A stretch of 64,000 bases of DNA, from contig NZ_BNAF01000002.1 of NCBI RefSeq assembly GCF_014653155.1, forward strand, positions 1-64,000. The letters are read 5' to 3'. A program made the position numbers and the translations under genes. The notes below the pieces were generated by a model. The model did not search any database. It worked only from the letters and a program-made list of their open reading frames with translations, and was not told the origin of the DNA. Position 1 is the stretch's first letter. Each line of letters starts with the position of its first letter. This stretch comes from Sphingobacterium griseoflavum. Lineage in GTDB: Bacteria > Bacteroidota > Bacteroidia > Sphingobacteriales > Sphingobacteriaceae. This document shows, in pieces, positions 32,676 through 41,341 of this stretch.

Positions 32676-34010
32676 ATGAAACGCATGAACACACTCCCCA
32701 CATACTTGGCCATCGTCGCGATCTTTTTTTCCGTTTTTCTAACTAAGGCGGTATATGCGCAGCCTTACGGAGAGGTTTCATTTGACCTTTTCTACGACGA
32801 ATTATCGCCTTATGGTGATTGGGATCGCGATGCGAACTATGGTGATATTTGGTTTCCACATGTAGATCGTAATTTTCGTCCGTACGGAACCAATGGTTAT
32901 TGGACGATGACCGAATATGGCAATACGTGGGTCTCCAACTATGATTGGGGTTGGGCGCCGTTTCACTATGGACGCTGGGTGTACACAAACTATAATGGCT
33001 GGGGATGGATCCCCGATTACGAATGGGGCCCGGCTTGGGTCGATTGGAGAACTGGTGGCGGATACTACGGTTGGGCGCCAATGGCTCCACGCAGCCGGGT
33101 GCAGGTAGCGGTCGCAATGCCGCTAAATCTTTGGGTATTTCTTCCCGTACGTCGCATCTACGATCCTTATATTTCGCGTCACTGGAGCTATGGGCAGCGT
33201 AGCATCTATAATCGCACCACTATCATCAACAATACCTATGTGGTAAACAACCATCACTATTATGGTGGCCCTGGGCGTCGTGATATCGAACGCAACATAG
33301 GACGCCGGGTGAATGTGCGAGAGATTCGTACGATCGATCGCCCCGGACGCTCACGGGTAGACAGCCGTTCTGTATCTTTATACAGACCCGATCGTAATAC
33401 CGTGCGTTCTTCAAGCAACAACACTTCTCGTGCAAATACAGGAATGGCGAACCGCAGTACGGTCAATTCTAGTCGAAATGAGCGTTCGGCAGGAAATTCA
33501 CGTAACACATCAAGAAGCGCTGCAACAACAAATGAGTCACGAACGTCGCGTGGTAACGTAGGCACAGCCCCCACCACCCCTCGCAGCAATACGCGGACGA
33601 CCACTGCCGGTCGTGCTACACAGACCGAAAGCCGTGCATCCCGCGACGCTGGGCGTTCAGCTGCGAATAACACAGGCTTACAAAATGGTGGACGCAGCTC
33701 GAGTGCCACGGTTCGGGGAGGGCGCGCGGAAAACAGTAGTAGGACACCTGCACAGGGACCAAGCCGAAGCAGCGCGACTGAGCGCCCGCAAGCGGCTCCT
33801 CAGCAACGGAGCGCACCAAATCGCAGCGAGAGCCGTGCACCGCAACGCCAAAGCGCGCCGGTGCAGCAGGCAAGTCAACGTAGCAGCACTTCCAATGCAC
33901 AGGCAAGCCGCTCCGCCTCATCCCGAACAGAACGGAGTAGTGCAGGAGGGAGCAGCCGAGCCTCGAAAAGTAGCAATAGCGAGCGTTCCAGTGGCCGCAG
34001 TACACGTTAG
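32676..34010 (+). CDS. DUF6600-like secreted protein with long basic low-complexity tail
   Basis: The 444-residue protein has a signal peptide (to YAQ, about residue 28), then an aromatic domain rich in Trp, Tyr and Gly with repeated short motifs (YGDW, GYWTMTEYG, WGWAPFHYG, WGWIPDYEWG, YYGWAPMAP), as in DUF6600/YXWGXW proteins. From about residue 190 to the end the sequence is low-complexity: Ser, Arg, Asn, Thr, Ala and Gln dominate and acidic residues are few, giving a strongly basic and probably disordered tail. Relatives occur in Bacteroidota and other Gram-negatives, with no settled function. A surface or peptidoglycan/polyanion-binding role is possible. A hairpin at 34042-34062 ends the unit. 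Confidence 0.8.
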   Translation: MKRMNTLPTYLAIVAIFFSVFLTKAVYAQPYGEVSFDLFYDELSPYGDWDRDANYGDIWFPHVDRNFRPYGTNGYWTMTEYGNTWVSNYDWGWAPFHYGRWVYTNYNGWGWIPDYEWGPAWVDWRTGGGYYGWAPMAPRSRVQVAVAMPLNLWVFLPVRRIYDPYISRHWSYGQRSIYNRTTIINNTYVVNNHHYYGGPGRRDIERNIGRRVNVREIRTIDRPGRSRVDSRSVSLYRPDRNTVRSSSNNTSRANTGMANRSTVNSSRNERSAGNSRNTSRSAATTNESRTSRGNVGTAPTTPRSNTRTTTAGRATQTESRASRDAGRSAANNTGLQNGGRSSSATVRGGRAENSSRTPAQGPSRSSATERPQAAPQQRSAPNRSESRAPQRQSAPVQQASQRSSTSNAQASRSASSRTERSSAGGSSRASKSSNSERSSGRSTR

Positions 34011-34324
34011 ATAAAGAACTATTTTAATTGAACACTTAGTTCGGAGGGTTTTATGCCCTCCGTTCTTGTTTCGTGACCACGTTATAACCGAATCGTGTCC
34101 TGTACCCCACAAATGCAACGCTAACACCACCTTGCTCCCCAAGCAAGCACAAGGTAACCCATCGATGTAGTCTAGTGCTCATACCCTCCTTGGCCGATGG
34201 AAGCCAGACGGCTGCATGCTACCTTAATAAATAAACAACTTATAGACAAAAGCTTAAAAGCATACAAAGTAAGTTTCGTGTTTTTATTGTTAACTTCACG
34301 TGTTTTAAATTTTAAGTTCCTTTC
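34011..34324. other. gene-free stretch before pncB
   Basis: Besides the terminator at 34042-34068 I see no gene in these 314 bases. The last 100 bases become AT-rich and should contain the pncB promoter, but no clear TAnnTTTG is present. Confidence 0.5.
34042..34068 (+). terminator. terminator of the DUF6600-like gene
   Basis: CGGAGGG and CCCTCCG form a 7-bp stem around a 7-base loop, followed by TTCTTGTTT. The tail is interrupted but the position, 31 bases past the stop codon, is right. Confidence 0.65.
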
Positions 34325-35497
34325 ATGGCGGCATTATCATCGATACTCGATAACGACTTCTATAAATTCACCATGCAATTTGCAGTTAGCAAATTGTTCC
34401 CCAGGGCGAGGGCACGCTATCAATTCATCAATCGCGGGAATCATCAATTTCCAGACGGTTTTGACAAAAAGCTGCGAGAGGCGATCAGCGAAATGGCACA
34501 ACTACGGCTGACCAAATTAGAGAAGCAGTTTTTACGAGAAAAGTGTCCTTACATAGACCCTACATATCTCGACTTCCTACAAGGGTATCGCTACGATCCA
34601 GAAGAGGTTCATATCGAGCAGCGGGGCGGCGAATTAACCGTGGGTATCGAAGGGTATTGGTACCGTACGATTTTATGGGAAGTCCCTATAATGTCTTTGA
34701 TATGTGAGCTTTACTACGAAGTAACCGGCCTAAGTAGAGTTTCTGATGAAGAAGTTTGCGACATTGCATACAGCAAAATGCTGAAGTACGACAAGCTGCC
34801 CGTTACCTTGGCAGACTTTGGAACCCGTCGCCGGCATTCCTATTCCGTGCATGACCTTGTGATCCGCACATTAAAAAGACATCCGTCCAACACCTTCATC
34901 GGCACATCTAATGTACATTTGGCCATGAAGTACGAGACGACGCCAATCGGCACGCATGCACACGAATGGTTTATGTTTCATGCTGCGAAGTATGGCTACA
35001 AAATGGCCAACCTGCTCGGTCTCGAACATTGGTCGGATGTGTATCGCGGGGATTTAGGCATTGCCCTCTCCGACACATACACCACAAAAGTGTTTTTCAC
35101 CCAATTTGATAAGAAGCTGACTAAACTTTTCGACGGCGTACGACATGACAGTGGCGACCCCTTGAAATTTGCCCAAATGACGATAGCGCATTATCAGCAA
35201 AAAGGTATAGACCCTAGATCGAAAACGATCATTTTCTCGGACGGCTTGGACTATGACAAGGTAGAAAGCATAGCGGCATTCTGCAAGGGTAAAATCGGAC
35301 ATTCTTTTGGTATAGGAACGGATTTTACCAACGATGTAGGTGTTCCTCGCATGAATATTGTTCTAAAAATGACCGAGGCTAAGCCCGAGGATGGTGAATG
35401 GACGCAAGTAATTAAACTATCAGATGAGCCCAATAAACATACCGGCACGCAGCAGGAAATAGCGATTGCAAAAGAAATTTTAAAGATAAGCGTGTAA
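34325..35497 (+). CDS. pncB: nicotinate phosphoribosyltransferase
   Basis: The 390-residue enzyme makes nicotinate mononucleotide from nicotinate and PRPP in the NAD salvage (Preiss-Handler) pathway. Recognisable parts are the N-terminal DNDFYKFTMQFAV, the FGTRRRHSY motif near residues 162-170, the GTSNVHLAMKY segment, the HEWFMFHAA region with the regulatory-type His, and VRHDSGDPLKF near residues 270-280. Length fits the bacterial type I family. The last base of its stop codon is the first base of the next gene (TAATG), so the two are translationally coupled. Confidence 0.97.
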   Translation: MAALSSILDNDFYKFTMQFAVSKLFPRARARYQFINRGNHQFPDGFDKKLREAISEMAQLRLTKLEKQFLREKCPYIDPTYLDFLQGYRYDPEEVHIEQRGGELTVGIEGYWYRTILWEVPIMSLICELYYEVTGLSRVSDEEVCDIAYSKMLKYDKLPVTLADFGTRRRHSYSVHDLVIRTLKRHPSNTFIGTSNVHLAMKYETTPIGTHAHEWFMFHAAKYGYKMANLLGLEHWSDVYRGDLGIALSDTYTTKVFFTQFDKKLTKLFDGVRHDSGDPLKFAQMTIAHYQQKGIDPRSKTIIFSDGLDYDKVESIAAFCKGKIGHSFGIGTDFTNDVGVPRMNIVLKMTEAKPEDGEWTQVIKLSDEPNKHTGTQQEIAIAKEILKISV

Positions 35498-36228
35498 TGG
35501 AGAGAGATGTTTACGGTGAAGCACTAAATGACTTCCATACACTGGGAGAGCTTAAAGAACCACTATTTTTGCACAGTAGTTACGGCGACATCGAGGAGAT
35601 GCCTATTGAGGTTTTCTTCCGGGATGAAGAAGATTTTCCGGAGCTGGAACACATTGCTTTAGCTTTGTGTGACGGGCATGTTTTGGATGTAGGTGCAGGT
35701 GTCGGCGGCCATGCCTTACACCTGCAACAAAAGGGCTTTCTAGTGGATGCGATAGAGCAATCGGCCATCGCCTGCAGCATCATGGCCCAACGCGGAGTGC
35801 AAACCATCTTGGAAGGCGACTTCTTTAAATTGGAAAACAAGCAGTACGACACCCTTCTCCTTCTCATGAACGGCATTGGCTTAGCAGGGACACTGGAAGG
35901 TTTTCGATCATTTTTACGCCATGCAAAAACACTACTTCGAAAAAATGGGCAGCTGCTATTTGACTCTTCAAACATTGCTTATTTGTATGATGAGTACAAG
36001 ATCGAAAAACCAAAACATTACTTTGGAGAGATTCGATTTCAATACGCCTACAAAGGTCATACGGGACAGCCATTTGCTTGGCTATACATAGACCAAGACG
36101 AGCTGATCAAAATCGCTCGGGAAGAAAACTGGGTTGTACAAATACTCTTTGAAGATGACAATGACCAATATTTGGTCAGGATGGAACCAAGAACTCCGCA
36201 GCAAACAGAGCAAGAATCAGCCCCGTAA
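35497..36228 (+). CDS. class I SAM-dependent methyltransferase
   Basis: The 243-residue cytoplasmic protein has a Rossmann-type SAM-binding core. Motif I is VLDVGAGVGGHALHL near residues 63-77, then VDAIEQSAIACSIM (the acidic ribose-binding residue) and a motif II region LLLMNGIGLAGTLEGFRSFL. The substrate is unknown. The start codon overlaps the pncB stop as TAATG, so expression is coupled to NAD salvage. That could hint at a link, for example methylation of nicotinamide-like compounds, but this is speculation. A strong terminator follows. Confidence 0.85.
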   Translation: MERDVYGEALNDFHTLGELKEPLFLHSSYGDIEEMPIEVFFRDEEDFPELEHIALALCDGHVLDVGAGVGGHALHLQQKGFLVDAIEQSAIACSIMAQRGVQTILEGDFFKLENKQYDTLLLLMNGIGLAGTLEGFRSFLRHAKTLLRKNGQLLFDSSNIAYLYDEYKIEKPKHYFGEIRFQYAYKGHTGQPFAWLYIDQDELIKIAREENWVVQILFEDDNDQYLVRMEPRTPQQTEQESAP

Positions 36229-36266
36229 ATGACCTTCTGCGATATAAAACCGTGTTGCTGTGCAAA

Positions 36267-36302
36267 AAAAGCGTAGACGAAAATAACCGTCTACGCTTCT
36301 TT
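36267..36302. terminator. bidirectional terminator between the methyltransferase and serS
   Basis: AAGCGTAGACG and CGTCTACGCTT form a perfect 11-bp stem with an 8-base loop. On the minus strand it is followed by seven T, so it ends serS; on the plus strand the tail is TCTTTA. Both converging genes end within 45 bases. Confidence 0.9.
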
Positions 36303-36322
36303 AGGACACCCAAAACGGGTGT

Positions 36323-37594
36323 TTAGTCGATCCATTCAAAACCTGTATACGGCACCAGTACTGCTGGAATACGAATTCCTTTTTCAGATTGATTATTCTC
36401 TAATATAGATGCAACGATGCGTGGCAAGGCCAATGCAGATCCGTTCAATGTATGGGCGAGCTGCATTTTTCCCTCTGCGTTTTTAAAACGCACTTTCAGG
36501 CGGTTAGATTGATACGTTTCAAAGTTGGAAACCGAAGACACTTCTAGCCAACGCTGTTGTGCGGCACTGAAAACCTCCATGTCATAGGTCAACGCAGACG
36601 TGAAGCTCATATCTCCACCACAGAGACGCAACACACGATAAGGCAGTTCCAATTTTTGCAACAAACCTTGGATATATAGGCTCATCTCTTCAATAACGGC
36701 ATAAGATTGATCAGGGTGCACAATCTGAACAGTCTCTACTTTATCAAACTGGTGCAATCTGTTCAGTCCGCGTACGTGTGCGCCGTAGGACCCCGCTTCA
36801 CGGCGAAAACACGGCGTATATGCTGCGTGTTTGATCGGAAACTCTTCTTCCTTGACGATAACGTCCCGATAAAGATTTGTTACAGGCACCTCTGCCGTTG
36901 GAATCAAATAAAAGTCGTCTCCGGTGACATGGTACATCTGCCCTTCCTTATCCGGAAGTTGCCCCGTTGCGAAAGCAGAAGCTTCGTTGACGAAAATCGG
37001 AACCTGGACTTCGCTATAACCAGCCTCGGCGGCTTGGTCCAAGAAAAAATTGATCAGCGCTCGCTGCAAGCGTGCTCCCTTATCTTTATATACGGGAAAA
37101 CCAGCACCCGTTACCTTCACCCCCAGCTCTAGGTCCACAATATTATATTTCGTTAGCAGTTCCCAGTGTGCTTGGGCAGATGCAGATAATGCGGGGACCT
37201 CCCCGTGTTCCAAAACCACCTCATTATCCTCTGCCGAATGTCCATTCGGCACTGAAGCATGCGGCAAATTAGGCAATTGCACCAGCTTATCGTGCAATTC
37301 TTTTTCCACTTCTGCCAACTTATCCGCGAGTTGCTTCACCTGTTCCTTATACCCGGAGGATTTGGACTTGATCGCTTCAGCTTCCTCTCGCTTACCTTGG
37401 CGCATCAAATCTCCAATCTGCTTTGCTGCAGTATTGGCTTCCGCAGCGATGGAATCGGACTCGTTTTGAATTTTACGACGCGATTCATCCAGCTCAATCA
37501 ATTGATCAATCAAATCGATGTCTTTAAAATTCTTGACGGCCAATCGCTCGATCACCGTATCCCTGTTCTCACGGATAAAATTTATTTGTAGCAT
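36323..37594 (-). CDS. serS: serine--tRNA ligase
   Basis: The 423-residue enzyme charges tRNA-Ser and is of normal length. The N-terminal long antiparallel coiled coil (residues about 1-105) binds tRNA. The class II core shows motif 2 CFRREAGSYGAHVRGLNRLHQFDKVE and motif 3 LNGSALALPRIVASILEN. A promoter -7 box lies at 37621-37628, 27 bases upstream of the start codon, and the bidirectional terminator lies 21 bases past the stop codon. It is monocistronic. Confidence 0.98.
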   Translation of the reverse strand: MLQINFIRENRDTVIERLAVKNFKDIDLIDQLIELDESRRKIQNESDSIAAEANTAAKQIGDLMRQGKREEAEAIKSKSSGYKEQVKQLADKLAEVEKELHDKLVQLPNLPHASVPNGHSAEDNEVVLEHGEVPALSASAQAHWELLTKYNIVDLELGVKVTGAGFPVYKDKGARLQRALINFFLDQAAEAGYSEVQVPIFVNEASAFATGQLPDKEGQMYHVTGDDFYLIPTAEVPVTNLYRDVIVKEEEFPIKHAAYTPCFRREAGSYGAHVRGLNRLHQFDKVETVQIVHPDQSYAVIEEMSLYIQGLLQKLELPYRVLRLCGGDMSFTSALTYDMEVFSAAQQRWLEVSSVSNFETYQSNRLKVRFKNAEGKMQLAHTLNGSALALPRIVASILENNQSEKGIRIPAVLVPYTGFEWID

Positions 37595-37620
37595 AATGTA
37601 GAATAACGTTTTTACTTGGA

Positions 37621-37628
37621 CAAAGATA
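37621..37628 (-). promoter_or_regulatory. promoter -7 box for serS
   Basis: An exact TATCTTTG on the minus strand, giving a leader of roughly 20-25 bases before the serS ATG. A -33 word is not evident. Confidence 0.5.
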
Positions 37629-37804
37629 AGAAGTGAGAACGAATTCCCCCCAGAATCGCCAATATTCCAAATCTACGACATATTTGTTATAAATTTCACA
37701 TCAAAACTTTGCTCGTCTTAAAGAAATATCATAAATTTGATTGCATCACAAAGGAATTAACAATTAATTGATTTAAAGGTAACTTCCGATTTACCTAAGG
37801 ATGA

Positions 37805-37812
37805 TACCTTTG
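37805..37812 (+). promoter_or_regulatory. promoter -7 box for the small acidic ORF
   Basis: An exact TACCTTTG stands 28 bases upstream of the ATG at 37841. The -33 region lacks a TTTG. The following bases (TATACTTG, then an A-rich stretch) look like a Bacteroidota leader. Confidence 0.45.
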
Positions 37813-37840
37813 TGTATACTTGATTAAAAAGAATTAGATT

Positions 37841-37936
37841 ATGTTGAAAGATTTAGATATTTTCGAACAGGAAGCTTCCATTGAACTTCAGGAATTTGCC
37901 TACGATGGCGATGATTTTGTTGATTTGGAAGACTAG
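37841..37936 (+). CDS. small acidic protein of 31 residues, unknown
   Basis: This short ORF is too small for standard gene calling. It begins MLKDLDIFEQ and ends DDFVDLED. Seven Asp and five Glu against one Lys make it strongly acidic, with regularly spaced hydrophobic residues. Codons agree with the neighbouring genes. It has a promoter -7 box at 37805-37812, an A-rich leader and a hairpin-plus-T terminator at 37956-37984, so it forms a self-contained transcription unit of about 170 bases. It could be a small regulatory or anti-nucleic-acid mimic protein, a leader peptide, or the visible part of a small RNA. No relative is recognised. Confidence 0.55.
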   Translation: MLKDLDIFEQEASIELQEFAYDGDDFVDLED

Positions 37937-37955
37937 CTCGCTATCTCTTCCGTTC

Positions 37956-37984
37956 CTATCGACAAGCCCCTGTCGGTAGTTTTA
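37956..37984 (+). terminator. terminator after the small acidic ORF
   Basis: CTATCGACA and TGTCGGTAG pair over nine positions (one T-G wobble) around a 6-base loop and are followed by TTTTA. It lies 20 bases past the stop codon of the 31-residue ORF. Confidence 0.65.
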
Positions 37985-38173
37985 GACGGTTCGCGGAAAA
38001 ATAGTCATTGCCCCGACAATTATTGAGCGTGCTTTCCCTAGATTTCATACAGCAACTATAATGATTAGGTTAAGATACCTGTACATTGTTCATCACATCG
38101 TATTTTAGGTATCATCAGTTGCTTGGCCCTACATAGCACGATCCCGCATACGCAAATAAGCTGTAATTTTTCT

Positions 38174-38181
38174 TAACTTTG
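38174..38181 (+). promoter_or_regulatory. promoter -7 box three bases before the rsmI ATG
   Basis: An exact TAACTTTG is followed by TTT and then the ATG at 38185. If used, the rsmI mRNA would be leaderless. Confidence 0.45.
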
Positions 38182-38184
38182 TTT

Positions 38185-38853
38185 ATGCTATATTTAGTAC
38201 CCACGCCAATAGGCAATTTGGAAGATATGACCTTTAGGGCTATTCGCCTATTAAAGGAGGCGGATTTAATTCTGGCGGAAGACACGCGCACCAGTGCACC
38301 GCTTCTCAAGCATTTCGGTATTGAAAAAAGGGTATTTGCTCACCATCAGCACAATGAACACAAAGCCGTATCAGAAATCCTCAAATTTTTGAAAGAAGGA
38401 AAACAAATAGCGTTAATATCCGATGCTGGCACCCCTGCCATTTCCGATCCTGGATTTCTTTTAGTGCGCGAAGCTATCAAGGAAGGTCTAGAAGTACAGT
38501 GTTTACCCGGTGCTACGGCATTTGTGCCTGCGCTGGTCAACTCGGGGCTTCCGAACGATCGGTTTTGTTTTGAGGGTTTTTTACCGGTTAAAAAAGGCAG
38601 ACAGACACGTATGAAGCAACTTGTGGCAGAAACACGCACGATGATTTTTTATGAATCTCCTCACCGCATCTTAAAAACGATCGATGAATTTATTCACTAT
38701 TTTGGCGAGGAACGCGAGGCATCAATCTCCCGGGAGCTGAGCAAGCTTTACGAGGAAACCGCACGTGGAACCTTAGCGATGTTAAAATTACATTTTGAGA
38801 ACAATCCCATAAAGGGAGAATTCGTATTTTGTGTAGCCGGCGCTGCACAGTAA
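38185..38853 (+). CDS. rsmI: 16S rRNA (cytidine1402-2'-O)-methyltransferase
   Basis: The 222-residue enzyme methylates the ribose of C1402 in the ribosomal P site. The sequence starts MLYLVPTPIGNLEDMTFRAI, followed by AEDTRTSAPLLKHFGI, LISDAGTPAISDPGFLLV and PGATAFVPALVNSGLP, all tetrapyrrole-methylase-fold motifs of RsmI. The longer frame opening two codons earlier starts with TTG and is not needed. It is somewhat shorter than the E. coli enzyme, lacking the C-terminal extension, as usual in Bacteroidota. A PH/SHOCT gene and lnt follow on the same strand. Confidence 0.95.
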   Translation: MLYLVPTPIGNLEDMTFRAIRLLKEADLILAEDTRTSAPLLKHFGIEKRVFAHHQHNEHKAVSEILKFLKEGKQIALISDAGTPAISDPGFLLVREAIKEGLEVQCLPGATAFVPALVNSGLPNDRFCFEGFLPVKKGRQTRMKQLVAETRTMIFYESPHRILKTIDEFIHYFGEEREASISRELSKLYEETARGTLAMLKLHFENNPIKGEFVFCVAGAAQ

Positions 38854-38894
38854 TGGTTTAGTTCCTTGCGCATTAACATTAATTAAATTTTAAA

Positions 38895-39614
38895 ATGGCT
38901 ATAGAAAAGTTTCTTCAAGATGGACAGGATCCTAAGGTGGTCGAAAAGATTCACGATAAAATTATCGACATGCTTACGGCAGGCGAATTTATCCAATATA
39001 TATCCCTGCAAAAGAAACCTGCTGTCACGTTGCTACCCGATAGCATCACGGTCAGCAACAAACGAATTTTCCTATGTGAATTCACGAAGCTTGGTTTGGC
39101 TACCAATTTCGAGATATTTTCTTGGAATGACATCAAAGACATTGCATTCAAAGAAGAGATATTTGGCTCTAAAGTGACGGTAATCCCACAAGCTGGCGAA
39201 AATCTAACAATTGATTACATTCCTAAAGTTCAGGCTCGAAAACTCTACCAACTGATCAAAGAAGCTTTAGAAGGCACAAAAGCACCTGTTGAAAGGCCTC
39301 CGGTAGACCGCAGTTTCCAACACATAGAAACAGAACCTGCAGCGACAAACGTCGAACCCGAGAAAGATCATCAAGCGGCAAGTAGCCAGCAGCAAATTGG
39401 GGATACCCACACACGAAAAATAGATGAGCTGGACGGGCAACTACCTGTACCCGCAGTTTTTTCTGGCGAGCGGGATGAATCTTCCACCCTCCATTCGGAA
39501 GAAGATGATGAGCTGACGCAGAAGCTAAAGAAACTCAAAACGCTATACGATAGGCAGTTGATTACGCAGGCAGAGTACGAAACAAAGAAGACAGAGCTTT
39601 TATCACAATTGTAG
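38895..39614 (+). CDS. PH-like domain protein with C-terminal SHOCT motif
   Basis: The 239-residue protein has no signal peptide or membrane helix. Residues about 20-125 resemble a bacterial PH domain (GEFIQYISLQKKPAVTLLPDSITVSNKRIFLCEF, then FSWNDIKDIAFKEEIFGSKVTV). A hydrophilic, low-complexity linker follows, then a short C-terminal SHOCT motif (LKKLKTLYDRQLITQAEYETKKTELLSQL, residues about 210-239), which is found at the end of many oligomerising proteins. Function is unknown. It lies between rsmI and lnt, 4 bases before the latter, so it may be transcribed with lnt. Confidence 0.8.
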   Translation: MAIEKFLQDGQDPKVVEKIHDKIIDMLTAGEFIQYISLQKKPAVTLLPDSITVSNKRIFLCEFTKLGLATNFEIFSWNDIKDIAFKEEIFGSKVTVIPQAGENLTIDYIPKVQARKLYQLIKEALEGTKAPVERPPVDRSFQHIETEPAATNVEPEKDHQAASSQQQIGDTHTRKIDELDGQLPVPAVFSGERDESSTLHSEEDDELTQKLKKLKTLYDRQLITQAEYETKKTELLSQL

Positions 39615-39617
39615 CAC

Positions 39618-41225
39618 GTGAAAAACAATTATCTACTTGCGCTTTCCAGCGCTATGCTACTGTGGTTGGCATGGCCCCCTATCCCATACAGCAGTCCGCT
39701 GTTACTGTTTGCATTTGTTCCATTGCTCATTGCGATCGAGCGAACTATCCGTAGCGATAGAGCGAACAAAGGCAGAAAGGTATTCTCCCTAGCTTTCCTC
39801 ACAGGATTCGTCTGGAATACGGCCTCCATCTATTGGGTATACAACGCCATGAGTGCCTACTTACCCAGCTATGTAGCGCTACCGATTTCACTGATACCCT
39901 TCGGCCTTGCGCCACTGCTGATGGCTACGGCATTTCGTCTGTATTATGAATTGCGCAAGAAGCTGGGCATAGGCCTCGGTTTTATCGGCCTTATATCGTT
40001 ATGGATGGGCTATGAATTCTTGCACCAATGGTGGGATTTGGCTTTTCCTTGGATGACTTTAGGAAATGGTTTTGCCAATTTCCATCAGCTAGTGCAATGG
40101 TACAGTATCACGGGAGTGTATGGCGGTACACTTTGGATCTGGCTTTGCAATGCACTTATTTTTCTGTTCATTTGGCAAAAGATTGAGCGCGTAGCGGTTC
40201 TAAACAATACAAAAATAGCTTTGACTTTGGCAGCGCTGATTGTGTTCCCGGCTGGGCTATCAGTTTTACAGTATACGAACTACGAGGAGCATGTCAGTCC
40301 ATCGGAGGTTGTTGTTGTACAGCCTAATATCGATCCCTACGAAAAGTTTAATGTGGTTACGCCGGAAGCACAGCTGCGGAACCTCCTACAGCTTTCCGCC
40401 ACAGTTGGGAAGCCAAATACCGAATTTTTCATCTGGCCAGAAACCGCCATCTCGTCGACCCGCGGCATAAATGAAGAAGAATTCAGGAGGCAGCCGGCAT
40501 TTGATAGCCTTCAAGTATTTCTTGATCGCTACAAAAACGGGAGCATCCTTTCCGGAATCGAGAGTTACCAAATCTATAACTACCAAAAAACGATGACAGC
40601 GCGTCCATATGGCGACCATGTTTTTTTGGATCCATTTAATGCGGCTGTTTTGGTGGACCAATCGAGCAAGCTACAATTTTACCACAAGTCCAAACTCGTA
40701 CCTGGCGTAGAACAGCTGCCTTTCGGAGGGGTATTGGCGTTTATGAAACCACTGTTTGCGCACTTCGGCGGTTCTACAGGCGGCTATGGCAGCCAAACCG
40801 AACCTTCGGTCTTGTATGCTCAAAGCGGTATCGGCGTAGCTCCCGTAATCTGCTACGAGTCGATTTGGGGAAACTACGTGGCCGAATATATCAAGCAAGG
40901 TGCACAGTTTATAGCCATCGTAACCAATGACGGTTGGTGGGGCGACACCTCTGGGAAAGACCAGCATCTTCAATACGCGAAACTTCGCGCTATCGAGAAC
41001 CGGCGTTGGGTAGCTCGGTCGGCAAATACAGGTATTTCCGGCTTTATCAATCAACGCGGGGATATTGTCCAAAAAACAAAATGGTGGGTTCCTAGTGCGC
41101 TGACGCAAGAAATAAACCTAAATGAAGAGCTGACGTTTTATACGCGTAACGGTGACCTCATATTATACTTAGCTTTATTCGGCGGACTGTTTTCTATCTA
41201 TACATTTTTTCAAAAAAAAGGATGA
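39618..41225 (+). CDS. lnt: apolipoprotein N-acyltransferase
   Basis: The 535-residue inner-membrane enzyme adds the third acyl chain to lipoproteins, finishing their maturation. The N-terminal half has about seven hydrophobic helices (to about residue 220). The C-terminal nitrilase domain shows the catalytic triad: Glu in FIWPETAIS, Lys in FYHKSKLVPGVEQLPFG, and Cys in PVICYESIWG. The start is a GTG at 39618, four bases after the PH/SHOCT gene; an in-frame ATG at 39654 would cut into the first helix. Many lipoproteins of this window (TlpA-like, NlpE-like, NlpC/P60) are its likely substrates. Confidence 0.95.
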   Translation: MKNNYLLALSSAMLLWLAWPPIPYSSPLLLFAFVPLLIAIERTIRSDRANKGRKVFSLAFLTGFVWNTASIYWVYNAMSAYLPSYVALPISLIPFGLAPLLMATAFRLYYELRKKLGIGLGFIGLISLWMGYEFLHQWWDLAFPWMTLGNGFANFHQLVQWYSITGVYGGTLWIWLCNALIFLFIWQKIERVAVLNNTKIALTLAALIVFPAGLSVLQYTNYEEHVSPSEVVVVQPNIDPYEKFNVVTPEAQLRNLLQLSATVGKPNTEFFIWPETAISSTRGINEEEFRRQPAFDSLQVFLDRYKNGSILSGIESYQIYNYQKTMTARPYGDHVFLDPFNAAVLVDQSSKLQFYHKSKLVPGVEQLPFGGVLAFMKPLFAHFGGSTGGYGSQTEPSVLYAQSGIGVAPVICYESIWGNYVAEYIKQGAQFIAIVTNDGWWGDTSGKDQHLQYAKLRAIENRRWVARSANTGISGFINQRGDIVQKTKWWVPSALTQEINLNEELTFYTRNGDLILYLALFGGLFSIYTFFQKKG

Positions 41226-41303
41226 GTAAACAGCCGAATCGACTGAAGAAAGAAGCTATCCTATGCTTTTAACGAAAGATTTGTTAACTCCTTAACGAAT
41301 TTA

Positions 41304-41337
41304 TTGTTCTTAATTACATTTCCTTTGATTACTTTTG
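41304..41337 (+). promoter_or_regulatory. promoter candidate just before the cysteine desulfurase ATG
   Basis: A TTG is followed after 23 bases by an exact TACTTTTG, which ends four bases before the ATG at 41342. The implied transcript would have almost no leader. Confidence 0.45.
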
Positions 41338-41341
41338 CAGT

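Noticed and set aside
32743..34014. Several long ORFs on both strands inside the DUF6600 gene
   Set aside because: Products of the biased Ser/Arg-rich codon composition; the +1 frame with signal peptide and aromatic repeats is the real gene.
34080..34200. Possible tRNA or small RNA in the stretch before pncB
   Set aside because: No cloverleaf, no CCA end and no T-loop consensus could be found.
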